Below are positions 1-12,556 of a stretch of 64,000 bases of DNA, one piece after another (the stretch's first letter is position 1; the number at the start of each line of letters is the position of its first letter). Source of the stretch: Elysia crispata (Eukaryota > Mollusca > Gastropoda > Plakobranchidae); assembly GCA_033675545.1 (NCBI GenBank), contig JAWDGP010004715.1, positions 265,001 through 329,000 of the forward strand, given 5' to 3'. Both the position numbers and the translations under genes were made by a program. A model generated the notes under the pieces. The model made no database searches. It was not told the DNA's origin and saw only the letters and a list, made by a program, of their open reading frames with translations.

Positions 1-1439
1 ATTAGATTCAAAAAGCACCCTATAGAAGTTATAGTACTTTGTAAGCAGTTTTTGGTTTTAAACATTTTCATGTCAATTTATCTCACCTTTGTTACAGATA
101 CTTCTGTTCTGATATCAGTTCTATGGTGTTCAAATATTTCAATAAAACTAATAACTGTTAGTCCATTTGAATGTCAAGAACATAATCAGAACATGGCTGG
201 GCTCGCCAACTGAATCTTGTCTCAGTCTATCTATTCAATAAATAAAAACTCAGTTGGGTAAAACTTTGACCTTTAACAAAAACTAATAAAATGTAATAAA
301 CGATCATAAAGTGATAATCCTGTTAATAAAAATCTAAAAGTGTATAACAACAAGTATTTCTCTCTTTTTTAAAATTTTATCAGCAAAAAAAAAAAAAAGA
401 AAGAATGTTACTATTCACTGTTTTCGTAAATAAAATATAAAATATTTACGAGTCTGTATTATCTTCCGCTTTCAAAATTAAACATATTAAACACTGTGTT
501 TAGATTTTAATGCAGTTTCAAAATATAGAATCAGTCTTGTTTAAAATGATCAATTTCACGAATCATGTTTTCAACCGCAATCAGCCTAAAGCATGCTTCT
601 TTTACTCGCAGAATAGGCTATCAATCACTATAAAGTCATTAGTTACAAACTAATCAGCTAAGTTTCACTACAGATTAACCTGGTCTAAGGTTAATTTTGT
701 TAATTTCGGTTGATTAAAAACAGTCCCTAAATTCTACATACTCACAAAATCAGTATTTGAGTGCTGCTACCCATCTGCAAATTAAAATAAAGAAGATACT
801 GAAATGAAATGTCCTTTGCAAATGAGTCATAGCAACTTTGTTTTAACAGGGTCAAACTCTGAACATGTTGGGTTTATTGTTGAGTGCCCACCCTAAGATT
901 ATCAACTCATTTGGATATATATGCTTGTGTTGAGTTTACTTTTAATTTCTGAAAAATACATTCATCCACTAAACACTATATACCATTTAAATGCATTTTA
1001 GTAATTGCTTATGGTCGAGAATGACTAAAAATTGTTTTTTTTTTTTTTTGGTTGATTCTACGTAACAGGTATATTATGTGTTTAAAAGTAAATTTTTTCC
1101 TTTAACATTTAACAAATAACCTTTGGGTCTCAAAACTCACGAGTTCACCACGTCCCAAAACAGGGGTGCATATTGTCTAGATAATCTTACAACACTTTAA
1201 AACATATGTATTATAAATACATAAAGAGAGAGAGGGAGATAGGGAGAGAATAGAGAATTATGAATACCTCAAATGCTAGTGATAAAAGACCCAAGAGGCG
1301 CGTGCCTTGTCGCGAAAATAGTATAAATAACAAAAGTCAAAGGAGTATAGTTACATTGCTTCATATAGTAAAGGCACCAGAAACAACAATACAATACTTT
1401 ACCAATACAAGTAACAAAAAACATTTTTTTCGAAATTCA
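1..1439. other. AT-rich flank without recognisable gene
   Basis: Strongly AT-rich sequence with poly-A/poly-T runs (about 380-400 and 1027-1050) and a short GA-rich tract near 1225-1256. It is not shared with the repeated units to the right. I see no ORF with coding character; the 71-codon ORF at 1260-1475 has no motif and runs into the minisatellite. Confidence 0.6.
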
Positions 1440-3420
1440 TACCTATATCGTATGCTCTTTCCAGGCATTCTGTAATTCACAGAATAATGTCTAGAGCCGG
1501 ATACCCACTTTACATGCTTTTTTACCATTCTATAATCAGCAAATACTGTCTAAACTCAAAAGTCGTATCAGGTCCTTTTCCCTACCATTCCAAAAGCTAT
1601 AAGAAAAACTATCTGTAGCTGAGTATGTAGTGTCATGTACCATTACTCTACAAAGTATCAAGCGTTGTCCGTTGATGCAGGCCTATTTTAGATGCTCTTG
1701 ACGTTGACGTGTTGAGAGGTTGTCTATAATACAAGATAAAGATTGTCAACTCTTTACACAAAGGTTAAGTGCAGTATTGTAACACAGATGTTAGGCGCTT
1801 TTTATTACCAGATGCCGATGGTGAGTCCTCCATATTACTAGATTCATCTGTTAGGAGCTCTTTAGTACACATGTTAGGCACTTCTTACTATTGTATGAAA
1901 CAAAGCATTATAAATCTACTACCAGGAACAGATCTTACATGATCTGAGTTAGAATGAATAGATGTTAAGTGTTTTTATTTTTAGGTTAGTAACAAGAGGT
2001 TCTTTACAACCGTGAACAAATAAAAGATGGTCTTTACTACCGAGTACAGGCAATTTAGGTGCTTTTGGTTATTAGGTACAAGTGTCGAATGCTCTTCACT
2101 GCATGGTACAGATGTTAGGTGCTGTTTACAAAAGAGTAATGAGATTAGATGCGCTTTAACACCAGCTGGAGAAGTCAGTTGCTCTTAATATCATTACGTC
2201 GTGGAGATATTAGGTGCTCTTTACTACCTGTCACTAATGTCAGTTTGTCTTGAATGCGTGGTAGAGAACGGTGTACTCCTTACTACCTGGTACACATATT
2301 AGATGCTCTAAATTAGGATGCATAGATACACGTTATTTTTCAAAGTACATGTTTAAATGTTAGATGCTCTTTACAAGCAGATACAAATCAATGTAATTTA
2401 CCTTCACCACAACATAAAGATGTAGTGTTCTCTCTGTTGTGGGGCACAAATTTTGAATGCACTTTACAACATTTTACAGGATTAGGTTGCTCTTACGGTC
2501 AAGAAATGGTTGCCAGATGCTCTTTCAACTAATACAGAAGTTAGATGACATGATTTATTTGTTCCAGACGAAAAGGGCTTGTTACTGTCAAGTACAGCCA
2601 TCATGTTCTCCATACGATAGAGTACAGATTTAAAGTGTCTGAATTACCAAGTAGAGATGTCAGGTTCTTTTGACTATATGTGACACATGTTAGTTGCTTT
2701 GCACTACAAAGTAGATGCATTATATTCTCTAAGTATAGATCTTAGATTCTCTATCTAAATGTTACTGATATAAATCATTTTTCACTATCAAGTTTAAATG
2801 TAAGGTTGTCTAAACTATATGGTAAAGATATCAGGTTCTCTATACAACATGGTACACAATGTAAGATGATCTATTCTCTCAAGACGAGATGCCAAATCAT
2901 CTATTACACTTGGTAAAGATATATGGGGCTCCTTACCACCAAGAAGAGGACACTAGGTTGTTTATTCTACATGGTGCAGATGTAAGGTGCCCTTTTCTAT
3001 GAATAAGTATAGTCAGGTTCTCTATACAACATGCAACAATAATATTGGATAATCTTCACTATCAGATAGAGATGTTTTTAATTACCAGATACCAATAATA
3101 ATATAGATAACCATAACTACCAGCTGCGGATGTTATGTGGTCCTGGTTGCTACATTAATTTTAGGTAATTTTCACTAGGACTTGCATATGTTAAGTTTTT
3201 ATTATCACTAGATACCAATGACAATGTTAGATAATCATAATTCCCAATCATATATGTTATTTTCTCCTCATTAATATGCAATGAAAATATTTTACATAAT
3301 CCTCACTACCAATTACAAGTGTTAAATTCTTATTACTAGATAGCAATAACAATATTGGGTTATCTTTGCTACAAGTTACAGATGTTTGATGCCTCAATTA
3401 CTAAATGAGCTTTACACCTG
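1440..3420. repeat. Degenerate minisatellite, period about 30-40 bp
   Basis: A phrase close to 'gatgttaggtgctctttac' followed by 'taccaggtaca' recurs dozens of times with heavy drift. Clear instances lie near 1785, 1850, 1875, 2110, 2210, 2360 and 2690. The period varies and the copies are old. The last few copies (about 3265-3420) are also the left edge of units A, B and C (16670-16830, 30310-30440), so the amplified unit begins inside this minisatellite. No coding potential is seen. Confidence 0.75.
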
Positions 3421-3625
3421 TTTTACTACTAAGAAAGGTTGTGTGTATTCAAATATTTCTGATCAGACAATTTTGCTTCCCTCTGATTCGTTTTGCCTTC
3501 AAACAGAAAGATTACATATTTTAAAATTGTTTTAAATATGTGAGATAATAAATCGAAATAGTAACTAATATAATATTTTACACAAAATCTTATGATACAG
3601 GAATTGCATAAAGTGAAAGCCTGAG

Positions 3626-3883
3626 TCAGTTTGAGAGCCAGTTTTTATTTGATATAATATAGCTGAGTTGAAAATCGTTAAAATCAAAACAAAAAACATG
3701 TAATAAATTCTGAAATATCTTGGTGAGTGAGATAACATAAGTCGCTGGATGCCTGTTGATGTTTTTCACAATAAAGCTGAAATCAGTTTGCTCTCTGAAG
3801 TTAATATTTTCAACTGCGTAGACGTTTTTCTTTGCTATTGAATAAAACAACAACAACAGATGTGTAAGACTATTATGAATCAA
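3626..3883 (-). CDS. Conserved short ORF (FSFIVKN type), unit A copy
   Basis: Shortened copy of the ORF best seen at 16831-17292. It keeps the core 'NINFREQTDFSFIVKNINRH' in frame. There is no recognised domain. It may be an exon or only a slowly decaying segment. Confidence 0.3.
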   Translation of the reverse strand: MIHNSLTHLLLLFYSIAKKNVYAVENINFREQTDFSFIVKNINRHPATYVISLTKIFQNLLHVFCFDFNDFQLSYIISNKNWLSN

Positions 3884-4044
3884 AGAAAACTAGTAGCATT
3901 TGGGATGAAAGGAGGGATACATTTTTTGGAATTTTTTTTGGTAGCGGTTGCCCCATTTTCAAGAAAATAGTTAACTTTCATTCTCTGTGTGACTTCAAAC
4001 CAACCTTTCCTAAACTCCCATAGTGGCGCACTCATTGATTCCAT
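3880..4044 (-). CDS. Conserved short ORF (RMKVNYFLENGAT type), unit A copy
   Basis: Starts with Met in a good context (aagATGG on the minus strand) and keeps the core 'EVTQRMKVNYFLENGAT' seen in units B, C and D. The first 15 residues differ from the other copies. Product unknown. Confidence 0.3.
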   Translation of the reverse strand: MESMSAPLWEFRKGWFEVTQRMKVNYFLENGATATKKNSKKCIPPFIPNATSFL

Positions 4045-4229
4045 CTTGAAGTTCAGGACAAGTTAGATTCGCTGCAGGATACTCACAAAACCGATACAAA
4101 TAACTTGATAGTTTGGTTGAGATAATTGTCTGTACAATGCTTTAGCACTGAGCACATAAACTTGAGGAGAACTCGATGTTATAACCCAACTCTTGTTAAA
4201 ATCTAAACGCTAAAATGTTATTTCGGTAT

Positions 4230-4460
4230 TCCTATAGGCTGTGTGAAGCAATGAGGCGAATTTTTTGTTGGGTTTTAGTCCTTGCTAAGAGTCAGTTTCA
4301 TATTTTTTTTCATATATGGACGGATTGCTTTGGTTCCACGAGGACTCTTTATAACAGGGATATGGCTTTAGTGGAAACATAACCAATTCAAACAATAATG
4401 AATCATTTATCGATGAAAGGTATCACCCTTCTCGGTTTTATTTCTAATAAAAATTCCAAA
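4230..4460 (-). pseudogene. Remnant of conserved ORF (FIDHDSLLFELVM type), unit A
   Basis: Nucleotide sequence matches the ORF intact at 17652-17906 and 31291-31545, but the frame is not open across the region in this unit. An extra base in the stretch for 'FIDHDS' disrupts it. Confidence 0.4.
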
Positions 4461-5755
4461 GTTTTTTTTTTTACTCGTGCTTGTTGTATGTTAACGGTTA
4501 AAGTGACGGAGATTCAATAGCTGAAAAACACTTAGCAATTATCATAACGCACAATGATCAGTCGGCCGTGGATTTGTTCGAAATCTTTTCGTTTTACCGT
4601 TCTGTTCATAATAGTTGTAGACCATAATTATTTGAACTTGCTCTATTAGGCTGAAATCTAAGTTTTATTGATGTTTTTAGCAATGATACCTATATGTATC
4701 TACTTCTGGGAATAAATGTACTCTTGTAAATCAAAAGTCATAGTTAAATGAAAAATAAAATATTTCAAAAAAGGAAGAAAAAGCATGCTGCAAATTTAAA
4801 TACATCGATTGTAACTCTGTAACATTTATGAATCTTTTTAATTTTTGTCTATTATTTGATAACGATTTAAAAAATTTTACCTAGGACAACCTTTCACTTT
4901 GTTGATGATGATGGTGATATCGGTTGGAATGTAGTGGTGAGGGTAAAATTTAAAAAGACGAAGAGAAAGTCAAATGAAAGTTTTGTTAAGATTTTCCTCA
5001 CTTAAATTGTAGACGATATAGCTTTGTCAAGCATTTTAGTTTCACGAAATTCAAAACGTCATTCGTTAATGTTAATTTTACTTGAGGAAGTTAAATGTTT
5101 CTTATGAGAACTGTTAGCACAGCGCTAATTCTCCTTATAAAACCGTCAATGGCTATGATTGCTCGCTTGTTTAGGGTAGCTTACTGAATCTTGAATCTTG
5201 AGGATTGTCAGTTTTATCGGCAGATCTAAATATAGACCTTTATTTTGAGAATTTGAGGGGCGCCATTGAGCTACTCTCCTTATTACCCAACATTTTGAAT
5301 CCAGTTGTCTCCTCGAAGAATCTGGTTAAATCATTGAGGAAGATTCAAAGTTCAGTTCTTGAGAGTGAGAACAACGGCATGAAGAAGTTAGTCCCTTATA
5401 ACAGGAAGAGAAATATTTCTTAGGTTTGTTCTTTGTGGATTATCTTCATGATGCTGAGTCTCGCAAAAAACTCTTTACATGGTTCATTATCTAGTGATAG
5501 CTTTGCCTTAAACACCCAAGATATTTTCAAAAATAAACCGACACCCTAAATGGAAAAAAAAACAATTGCTTTATTCAAATTTCTCTGTACTCAATGATTC
5601 TAAAGATCACGTGAATGAAACGTTTTAAATATGAGCAACAATCTTCTTCAAATTTGCTAATACAAATATACTTTGCCAGTCGATCTAAACGAATTAACTA
5701 TATAAAGTTCATGTACACTTTTTTTTTGGTAAATATTTTTATAACTGTGCTTACC

Positions 5756-8556
5756 TCAGCCATTAATTAAGCTCTCGACATCTGTTGAATGGAATATAAG
5801 AGATAAAAATAAAAATGAACTTTTCGTTAATGAGTGGACAACAGGAAACTATAAATGAACACATATTTCTCTTTCGGACCAGAGGCTTTTTAAAAATTAT
5901 GATGATTTTTTTTTTATTTCAAACGCACCAATTTCAATATGTTAAACGTTAATTATGTTAACACCAAAATCTATCTGAGCCGAAATTAAGATATTGTTTT
6001 CCAAACCTTTCTTATTGCCTCAATCTATAGATTTATATATTTCTTTATCTATCATTCTATCTTTCTCTATATATATTGCATTTTTTAAGCTTGCAACATA
6101 GAAAGTAGGCCAAAAATGTTTAAGTTTTTATTTTATAATGTACTATCATGTATTGAAAACCAGGAAAAACCTTTCATAGCAACAAATTATCTTAGCCCAA
6201 ACAGATCTTTTTTATTTGAAGCTCACAACGTTAATATGTTAAAACCAAAACCGATCTGAGCCGATATTAAGATAATTTTTCCAAACCTCTCTTAATGAGT
6301 CAATCTATAGATTTAAATATTTCTTTATCTATCATTCTATCTATCTATCCAAATTAACAATCACACACACACACAAATATTTTTAACCTGCTGTAAATTT
6401 ACGGGAAGATGGATTTTTTTAAGCTTCTAACATTGAAAGTATGCCTAAAAAGTTTTACTTGTTAACTTATATCATGTGTTGAAAACCAGGAATATCTTTA
6501 ATAGCAATAAATTATCTTGACCAAAAAGTGATTTAAAATTTCAATCTATTTTTAAATCATGGAGAATTCGGTAGTTAAGATTACTCACCGCAACTTGGTT
6601 TATATCTAAACCATGCCGATAATTTCAGAATAGATGTCTGTTTCAAAGTTGGAGATCGTAGATTAGTTAAACCGTTGACACAGGTAGCATATTCTTCTGC
6701 AGCACTGCAGAGGAGAAAACAAATAGGCGTGAGTATAGATTACAACCATCATTTTGATCATGGCGAGAAAAATTCAATGGTTCACCTTTTCCTAGAAAGG
6801 TGGAGTTAATAATTCTAAAAGGTTCCCAAAGTACAGTCCGTCTACCACTGAAGGTTCTTCAAGACTGTGCCAAAGTTTCCAATATTTAAAGTGATCTTGC
6901 TGATAAAGCCACATTGTGTCGTGAGTGGATATCACTATTGGATCCATATTTGAGAAGGAAGGTAGGGAGAGGAAAAATAGTAGAGATGTTGTAATTTACT
7001 CCTATTAGCATATGTTGGAAACAAAGCAATTGTACAGGTCGAAAGCTTTGTATTTGATGAGGTATCCAGATGCCAATGTCATTGTCAGTTAAACACTCCA
7101 CAATCTGGGCTTTCCTATGTCTCATAGGTTGAGCTTAACACAAACACTCCCTCTCTCTCTCTCTCTCTCCTTCTCTCTCTCTCTCTCTCTCTCTCTCTAA
7201 ATCTCTCTCTCTCTAAATCTCTCTAAATCTCTCTCAACAAAAGTTAAAATTGCCATGTTACATATGTAAGTAACAAAAGGATATTACAAGAAGCATGGTG
7301 ATTTTTTCAGGACAAAATCATTTATGCTTACGGCATTTATTTAGTATAAACGTATAAACATAAAGACAAAACTTCATATCTAGCACGCGAAAAAAAACAA
7401 ACAATTAAAAAATGGTTTGTTTGTGCTATGAAGTCACCTGCGAAACACCACTTAGCCTATCAATTTTTACTATATGTGGAAAAAATCAAGTCCAATTTTA
7501 ATCCAATTTAAAAGCGAGAAAAGGTGTGATGTCAGCAAAGGTTTTAAACAATCTTAGAACAATAAAGGTCGGACCTTACAACCATTGAGCCAGCTCAGCT
7601 GTGGCAAAGAAAATCGAATTTTACTTACAGAAATATTGTTTTAGCAGTACACGAAGTCAAATTTTACGTACATTATTACTGTTTTAGCTGTAAGGCGATG
7701 AGAAATGTTACCTACATTATTACTGTTAGAGCTGTAACATGAAATTAAATGTTACGCACAGTATTACTTTTTCAGCTGAAACACAGTTTTCTTTAAATCA
7801 GTTTTATGTAAAATAAGTCAGCCAATATTGTCACAAGTCTTTAAAGCTTTTAATGTGGATTTTTTGAAAAGCCGTTGATAAGCGTTGTTAAAAGGATGTC
7901 ACATCCTTACCTTTTACCTTCTTTTTTTTTCAAAAGAAATAGTGGAATAATTAATCATTAATTATTTTTGAAGAATTAATGCATGAAACAGGGGCGCACC
8001 TACCTGCACCAATAAGACTCCTCAAACGATATTAACACTGCTTCCAGAAATATGTCTAAGCAATCCTGTATGGTATTGGGGGTTGACGTCACAACTAAAA
8101 ACATGAAAAAAATTACAAATCATTAATTTTAACTGTCAAAGCGATGTTTTGAAGATATTAATTGTCTTTTAATTATGTTGATTCCCTTACCCAATCCATA
8201 CCATTGAAACTTTGTCGGCGTTTACAGCAGTCATGTGGCTAGGTTCTAAACCATAAAAACCAACGCAAACTGCTTTCCTCGATTTACCCAAAATCCTTTG
8301 TTTCGTCAAAATAGGTTAACTTACGATCACCAATTTCGCGCGCCGTTTTTCATTTTTTTCCAACGGAAGTCCTTCTCAATCGGCTTGAGGTGTAGATCTA
8401 GGTTTAAATAAGGGCGTGGCTCATAAATTCCGCAAGGCAGTGCACTTTTATGCACTTTACGCGAAAAATCAAAGATTCCTAATTAGCGTTTAAAAGATCT
8501 AAAAACAGATTTGGGAAGAAGAGAATATTAAGTCGATTTCTTTTATTCCAAAAAGA

Positions 8557-8610
<54 letters not shown>

Positions 8611-8962
8611 CTAAGTTTTGTATTTCGAATCAGAATTATCAAGATATCTAGATGTAGGTAAAGATGGATAGATGGAGGCATATATCTCAATCATGTAAGT
8701 GAAAGGAAGATATCAATAACATTTACAAATATAGGGTGGGGGGTTGGCGAGAGTAGTATTGGGAAAACGAGGAGTAGTTGTTCCTGTTTGTGGCAAGAAA
8801 TTCACACCCTACTAGCTCCTCAGACACTACTAAAGAAATCTGCATCATGTACATTACTTTTAGAATTCTAAGAAGTACAAAATCTTAGATATTTCACTTC
8901 TACTTACGGCTATCTACTGGCATGATATGAAATGCCAAACAAAGGATGAATGCAATTCTCAT
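5756..8962 (-). CDS. Secreted four-cysteine small protein, unit A copy
   Basis: Spliced gene read by eye. CDS parts on the minus strand are 8962-8908 (exon 2, signal peptide MRIAFILCLAFHIM), 8094-8004 (exon 3), 6704-6589 (exon 4) and 5781-5756 (exon 5, ending VESLING-stop). Non-coding exon 1 is at about 9738-9702. Every intron is GT-AG, with phases 1, 2 and 1 across the coding junctions, and the joined frame is open. Predicted length is 95 residues with four cysteines in the mature part, spaced C-x17-C-x8-C-x29-C. Exon 3 reads VTSTPNTIQDC and ends in YWC; exon 4 holds EEYATCVNGLTN and ends in KPSC. Exon 2 ends in C rather than G before gtaagt, so the junction residue is Leu. A donor (gtaagc) follows one base after the stop, implying a spliced 3' UTR. 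The family is not recognised. Unlike B-E, no TATA box precedes exon 1, so expression is doubtful. Confidence 0.68.
6886..7125 (-). CDS. Conserved short ORF in intron 3 (MRHRKAQ type), unit A
   Basis: 79-codon ORF beside the (CT)n tract, on the strand of the host gene and inside intron 3. The same ORF is open in units C (33957-34196) and D (51012-51251) and disrupted by a small deletion in unit B (about 19680-19890). No motif or known family is visible, and no splice site obviously delimits it. It could be a relic of an old insertion rather than a gene. Confidence 0.2.
   Translation of the reverse strand: MRHRKAQIVECLTDNDIGIWIPHQIQSFRPVQLLCFQHMLIGVNYNISTIFPLPTFLLKYGSNSDIHSRHNVALSARSL
7143..7240. 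repeat. (CT)n tract in intron 3, unit A
   Basis: Nearly pure CT repeat broken by a few 'aaat' interruptions. Expanded or complex versions occupy the same spot in B, C and D. Confidence 0.95.
7655..7800. repeat. 44-bp minisatellite in intron 3, unit A (about 3 copies)
   Basis: Tandem repeats with core 'ttattactgttttagctgta' followed by 'acacgaagttaaatgttacc'. This is a short array compared with unit B. Confidence 0.85.
8319..8420 (-). promoter_or_regulatory. Conserved GC-box/TATA-like block in intron 2, unit A
   Basis: On the minus strand GCCACGCCC (8420-8412) is followed by TATTTAAA (8410-8403), then about 80 bp ending in a GTAAGT donor-like site (8324-8319). The block is among the best conserved stretches of all five units and lies 5' of exon 3. 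It could be an internal promoter with an alternative first exon; this is inference. Confidence 0.35.
8560..8604. repeat. (TA)n microsatellite, unit A
   Basis: Pure TA run in intron 2; shorter in B and absent in C. Confidence 0.95.
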
Positions 8963-9701
8963 ATTGCTGCTTGAAATTCTGTGAATAAGATTTTGAATTA
9001 GCCAGACATAAAAACATGTTATAATTTGTCCAGTTTTATGTACCAAAATAATATTTTTTCCTCTTTGTGTAGCATCAAGTGCTGAACCACAAGAATAAAT
9101 CAATATTATTTGATACCTAAACTCAAATTTTCACTACTGTGGTTGAATGACGCGTCACAAATAAAGCCAATGCCATGGATGATGAAGATTCAAATATTTC
9201 AAAGTTGAGAATCCCCACTGAGTTCTCAATACTTATTTGACAAAATATACATATAGTTTGATACTTTTGTCAAAGCATTAAATGGTTTGCCAACTTTTAA
9301 ATTTTTTACCTTAATTAGCACCTTTTGACCTCTTCCCACATACGTATTCTTATGAACATTGCGCAAAATGATTATTTTAACATTATCAAGTTAACTCGTA
9401 AAAGCATTTGATACTATAAGGCAAGCAAGCGGAAGATTTTTTTTTTTAATTTCACTTAAAACCTAATAAGATAGTTTCTTACACACCCACAACAGATATG
9501 AAAGAGAACCAGAGGGGCGGATAGAGTGAGGGGAGAAAATAAAAATAGAGAATTATAATCGATAGATAATATGTAGGATGGAACAGGGAAGCTGTGGTTA
9601 GACTGCGATGTTAATAAAGAAGAGAGACAGCAGAAATACCGACAGAAACAGAGATAGAAATAAATCAAGATTGAGTGTACGAAAGGCTTCAGGAAACTTA
9701 C

Positions 9702-9738
9702 CTTCCTCTGCTCGGGGAGAGAATCAATCTTCAAACTA
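9702..9738 (-). other. Non-coding exon 1, unit A (weak promoter)
   Basis: Conserved segment ending gcagaggaag-like before GTAAGT (here 'ccgagcagaggaag'), preceded by ctagtttgaag. In other units a TATA box lies about 25-30 bp further upstream. In A the homologous position reads 'actgactcgcg' on the minus strand and has no TATA. The transcription start is inferred from TATA spacing in the other units. Confidence 0.5.
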
Positions 9739-10158
9739 GAAATAATAAGTGACAATCGCGAGTCAGTTTCCAGTAAAATAAATAAGCATAAACATTTGTT
9801 CATTATTCATATCAACAGGAAGGTTTGCATATTATTTAGTTGTTTATTTTTTTGTTTCTACAATGCGATCAAGACAACATGTTTGACAGATGCAGATTCA
9901 AATTTATATCTCCGCATCCATAAGATTTATTTTACTAAGATGCTATAGATAAACTCCGATAAGACTACACATAAAGTTTTATTCATGTTCGTTGAATAAT
10001 AGCGCTTTCTATTGTACACCCATGTTGTATTGATTTTTGAAACAGATGTTCTTTATTGGCTCGCTCTAAAATACTCAGTGCATTATTGTTTCGTTGTGAA
10101 TCTGACAAGAGGAAAGGCTATACGGCTGATATTTTAATTAAGTTATCAGAATTTAGAC

Positions 10159-10792
10159 TGTAGCAGATTTTGATGATGGGGGTGATCTGTTAGGCTCTGT
10201 TTGTCTAGGGGTTTCAAAATATTTACAGCCAATCACACGACTCGTCCGTAGAAAAAAAGCCCGAAGTCCGCAAATAAAATTTGCAAACTGTTTAATCCAA
10301 CATAAGAGCTAGACTTTACAATATCTGTAGGTTGACTCAATAATCACTCACTGTAAGTAGACTTAAATCACTCACTGTAGACTCGATGATGTTGACTCAC
10401 TGTAGACTCAATGTTGTTGACTTCCTAAATATAATTTGGATTCTTATTTATACAAAATCTCGTCGAATCATCCAGAAAAGGAATTACATAAGTCATAAGA
10501 GAACATTCTCGGTACACGTCATTAGCACTTAGCAACCAATCAAAACAAAGGTAAAATGGTGGTGACGAGATCATTACTATGCTAGAACTAAGTCGGAGAT
10601 TCGAGAAGAATCTTGACCATACAAGTGCGGGCTGTGTTCAATAAACAAGACTAAGTTCTTAGGCTTGAAATACAAACGTTATGCAACCAAATAAGATAAT
10701 GTACATAGATCTACCCGATCCGCTACCCAAAAGTTACGCACCAAAAAAGGGTGAGGAAATGAATAGATCAACTTATAGTACAATGCGTTACA
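10159..10792. mobile_element. Solo LTR-like insertion (fossil LTR retroelement), unit A only
   Basis: A 634-bp segment missing from the same place in units B, C, D and E. It begins TGTAGC, ends GTTACA, and is flanked on both sides by TAGAC, a 5-bp target duplication. The empty site in unit B reads 'atttggacgttag'. It contains a TATA-like stretch and an AATAAA, as LTRs do. No internal retroviral genes are present, so it is best read as a solo LTR left by recombination. The family cannot be assigned; a 5-bp duplication fits several LTR groups. It is younger than the unit duplication. Confidence 0.75.
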
Positions 10793-12084
10793 TAGACGTT
10801 AGTCTTGTTCTAGTTTACGGAAATATTGTAATATTTGGCGTGATAAACATGTTTTTGAATATATTAATTCGATCATGTTTTTCTCTTCATTTTAATCATA
10901 GCGAAATATCACAATTTATTTTCCAATAAAAATTTAAGAACTTTTTTTAATTTCAGGATTTTTACATTTGAAGTGACCGGGGATTTTCATGCTCATGTCG
11001 GAAACTACTGTTTTGAGCTATTAGGCTTCAAACATAAAATATCAATTTTTCAAGGTCTCCCATTTTTAGCTTCTTATTAACTTTCAACCATTTTCTATTG
11101 TGTCAAAAAATGCCAAAGCCCGAGAGAAGTTTTAAGTATGTTTTATGGTGTTTTTGTGAAGATAACTGCAAACCTGCATGAAAACTTTCCCTAATTGTAA
11201 ACATGTTTTTCTCAGTTTCTCATTCCTCAGCCTTGTGTTCAGTTGTAGGTATAATCTCAGCCAAATACTAATGTATTCTAAAAATGTCAACTGTTTTATG
11301 TAAGGAATTGGTTTGGCTTTCAAAAAATATGGAAAACACAATTTGTCCAAACTAGTCATTTAGCCTGAAAATTGTAGGCCACCTCACATATGACTTTGTT
11401 ATTTCACCACAAACTAAATGACTGCAGATTCAGTTTCAATAACCAGATCAATGAGTCTCACCATACTCTATAATATTTGTAATGTCTAAGGAAAACCAAA
11501 TTTCATCTGGTAAAATACAACTAAACACATTTTTCTCCAGACCTTACATCTTGCTTATGAGAACTTAGACATCTTAGCAGATTTTCTATTTCGATTCTTT
11601 CTCGTGATCTCAGTCAGCTGTCATACCCCCGCAACAGTATTTATTTACATGTAAGACAGTTCATATCAACAAATCAAGAGTATCATTTGAGTGTCTTTTG
11701 ATTCATGGTGTTCTCTTAATATTTCTCTAAAGTACAGCTCTGTGTATACATGCTTAAAAAATAATTATACATGACTATTCACTTGTAACAAAATTTTCTA
11801 TTTTATAACATGATGCCATGCAAATAGATATAATGAGATATTTCAAAATCCCAGAATATCATATACATCATTAAAGATTGTCGCGTAATGCTTTTGGATT
11901 CAAATTTATGTTTAAAGGTGAGACCAAGTGGGCAAAACTCTTTTAAATCATTGAAACACTAATATAATATGTAACTTCCATGCGACATGGTGCGTGTTTC
12001 TTTAATATTCATAAACTATATCCGATATAGATATGAGAAAAGTAAACTTTACTATATTCTGTGAGTCATCATAAGTCCTAAATA

Positions 12085-12243
12085 TGCGCGGCTTGACGTA
12101 AAGTCACAAAATTATGTAAACCTTTGATGTGTTCAGCAGTAAAACAAAACCTGATGCATAGATACGGCTCATTTAATCTGACGTGCGCTACCGCTTTCAT
12201 TTTCTGTAAGGAATGTCAGAAGCGCTGGTCTGTCTGTATGTAG
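12085..12243 (+). pseudogene. Cys-rich conserved segment, unit A (plus frame closed)
   Basis: Homologue of 26461-26619. In the plus frame a TGA replaces the Trp codon after 'CAA'. The opposite strand stays open here, so coding strand and coding status are unresolved. Confidence 0.25.
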
Positions 12244-12556
12244 AGAGTTTATTTTAATGGGAACTAAGAGAATTATCTAGTTCAAATACTGAGGCTAGAT
12301 TTTCTTTCTCGCTAGTTGCATAGTTAATCTCTCCGTCCATTTAACATTGGTTATACAAAGAGGTATAGCGTCAATAGCCCTCGTGTTGTTGAAATAAAGC
12401 TGCTTCTATCAGTTTGTGTGAAGTTTGTACTTGTACCTTGGATGGTTAGGTAATGTCCGGTCCGCGAAGGACTAGTCCAGATATCAATGAATTCTATTTT
12501 GTCTGAAATTATTTTATGTTACCAGTTACATATAAGTTTATTTGGACCTGCTATTT

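Noticed and set aside
5205-5423. 72-codon ORF opposite to the gene strand (YFENLRGAIELLSLLPN)
   Set aside because: The frame is broken in units C and D and no start, splice site or motif supports it.
9456-9803. 115-codon ORF over exon 1 and intron 1 of unit A, with a relative at 60624-60926
   Set aside because: It runs across a conserved GTAAGT donor and is broken in units B and D, so it is more likely a chance ORF in the intron.
10681-10929. 82-codon ORF MQPNKIMYIDLPDPL...
   Set aside because: It starts inside the LTR-like insertion and ends in unit DNA, so it spans an insertion junction and is accidental.
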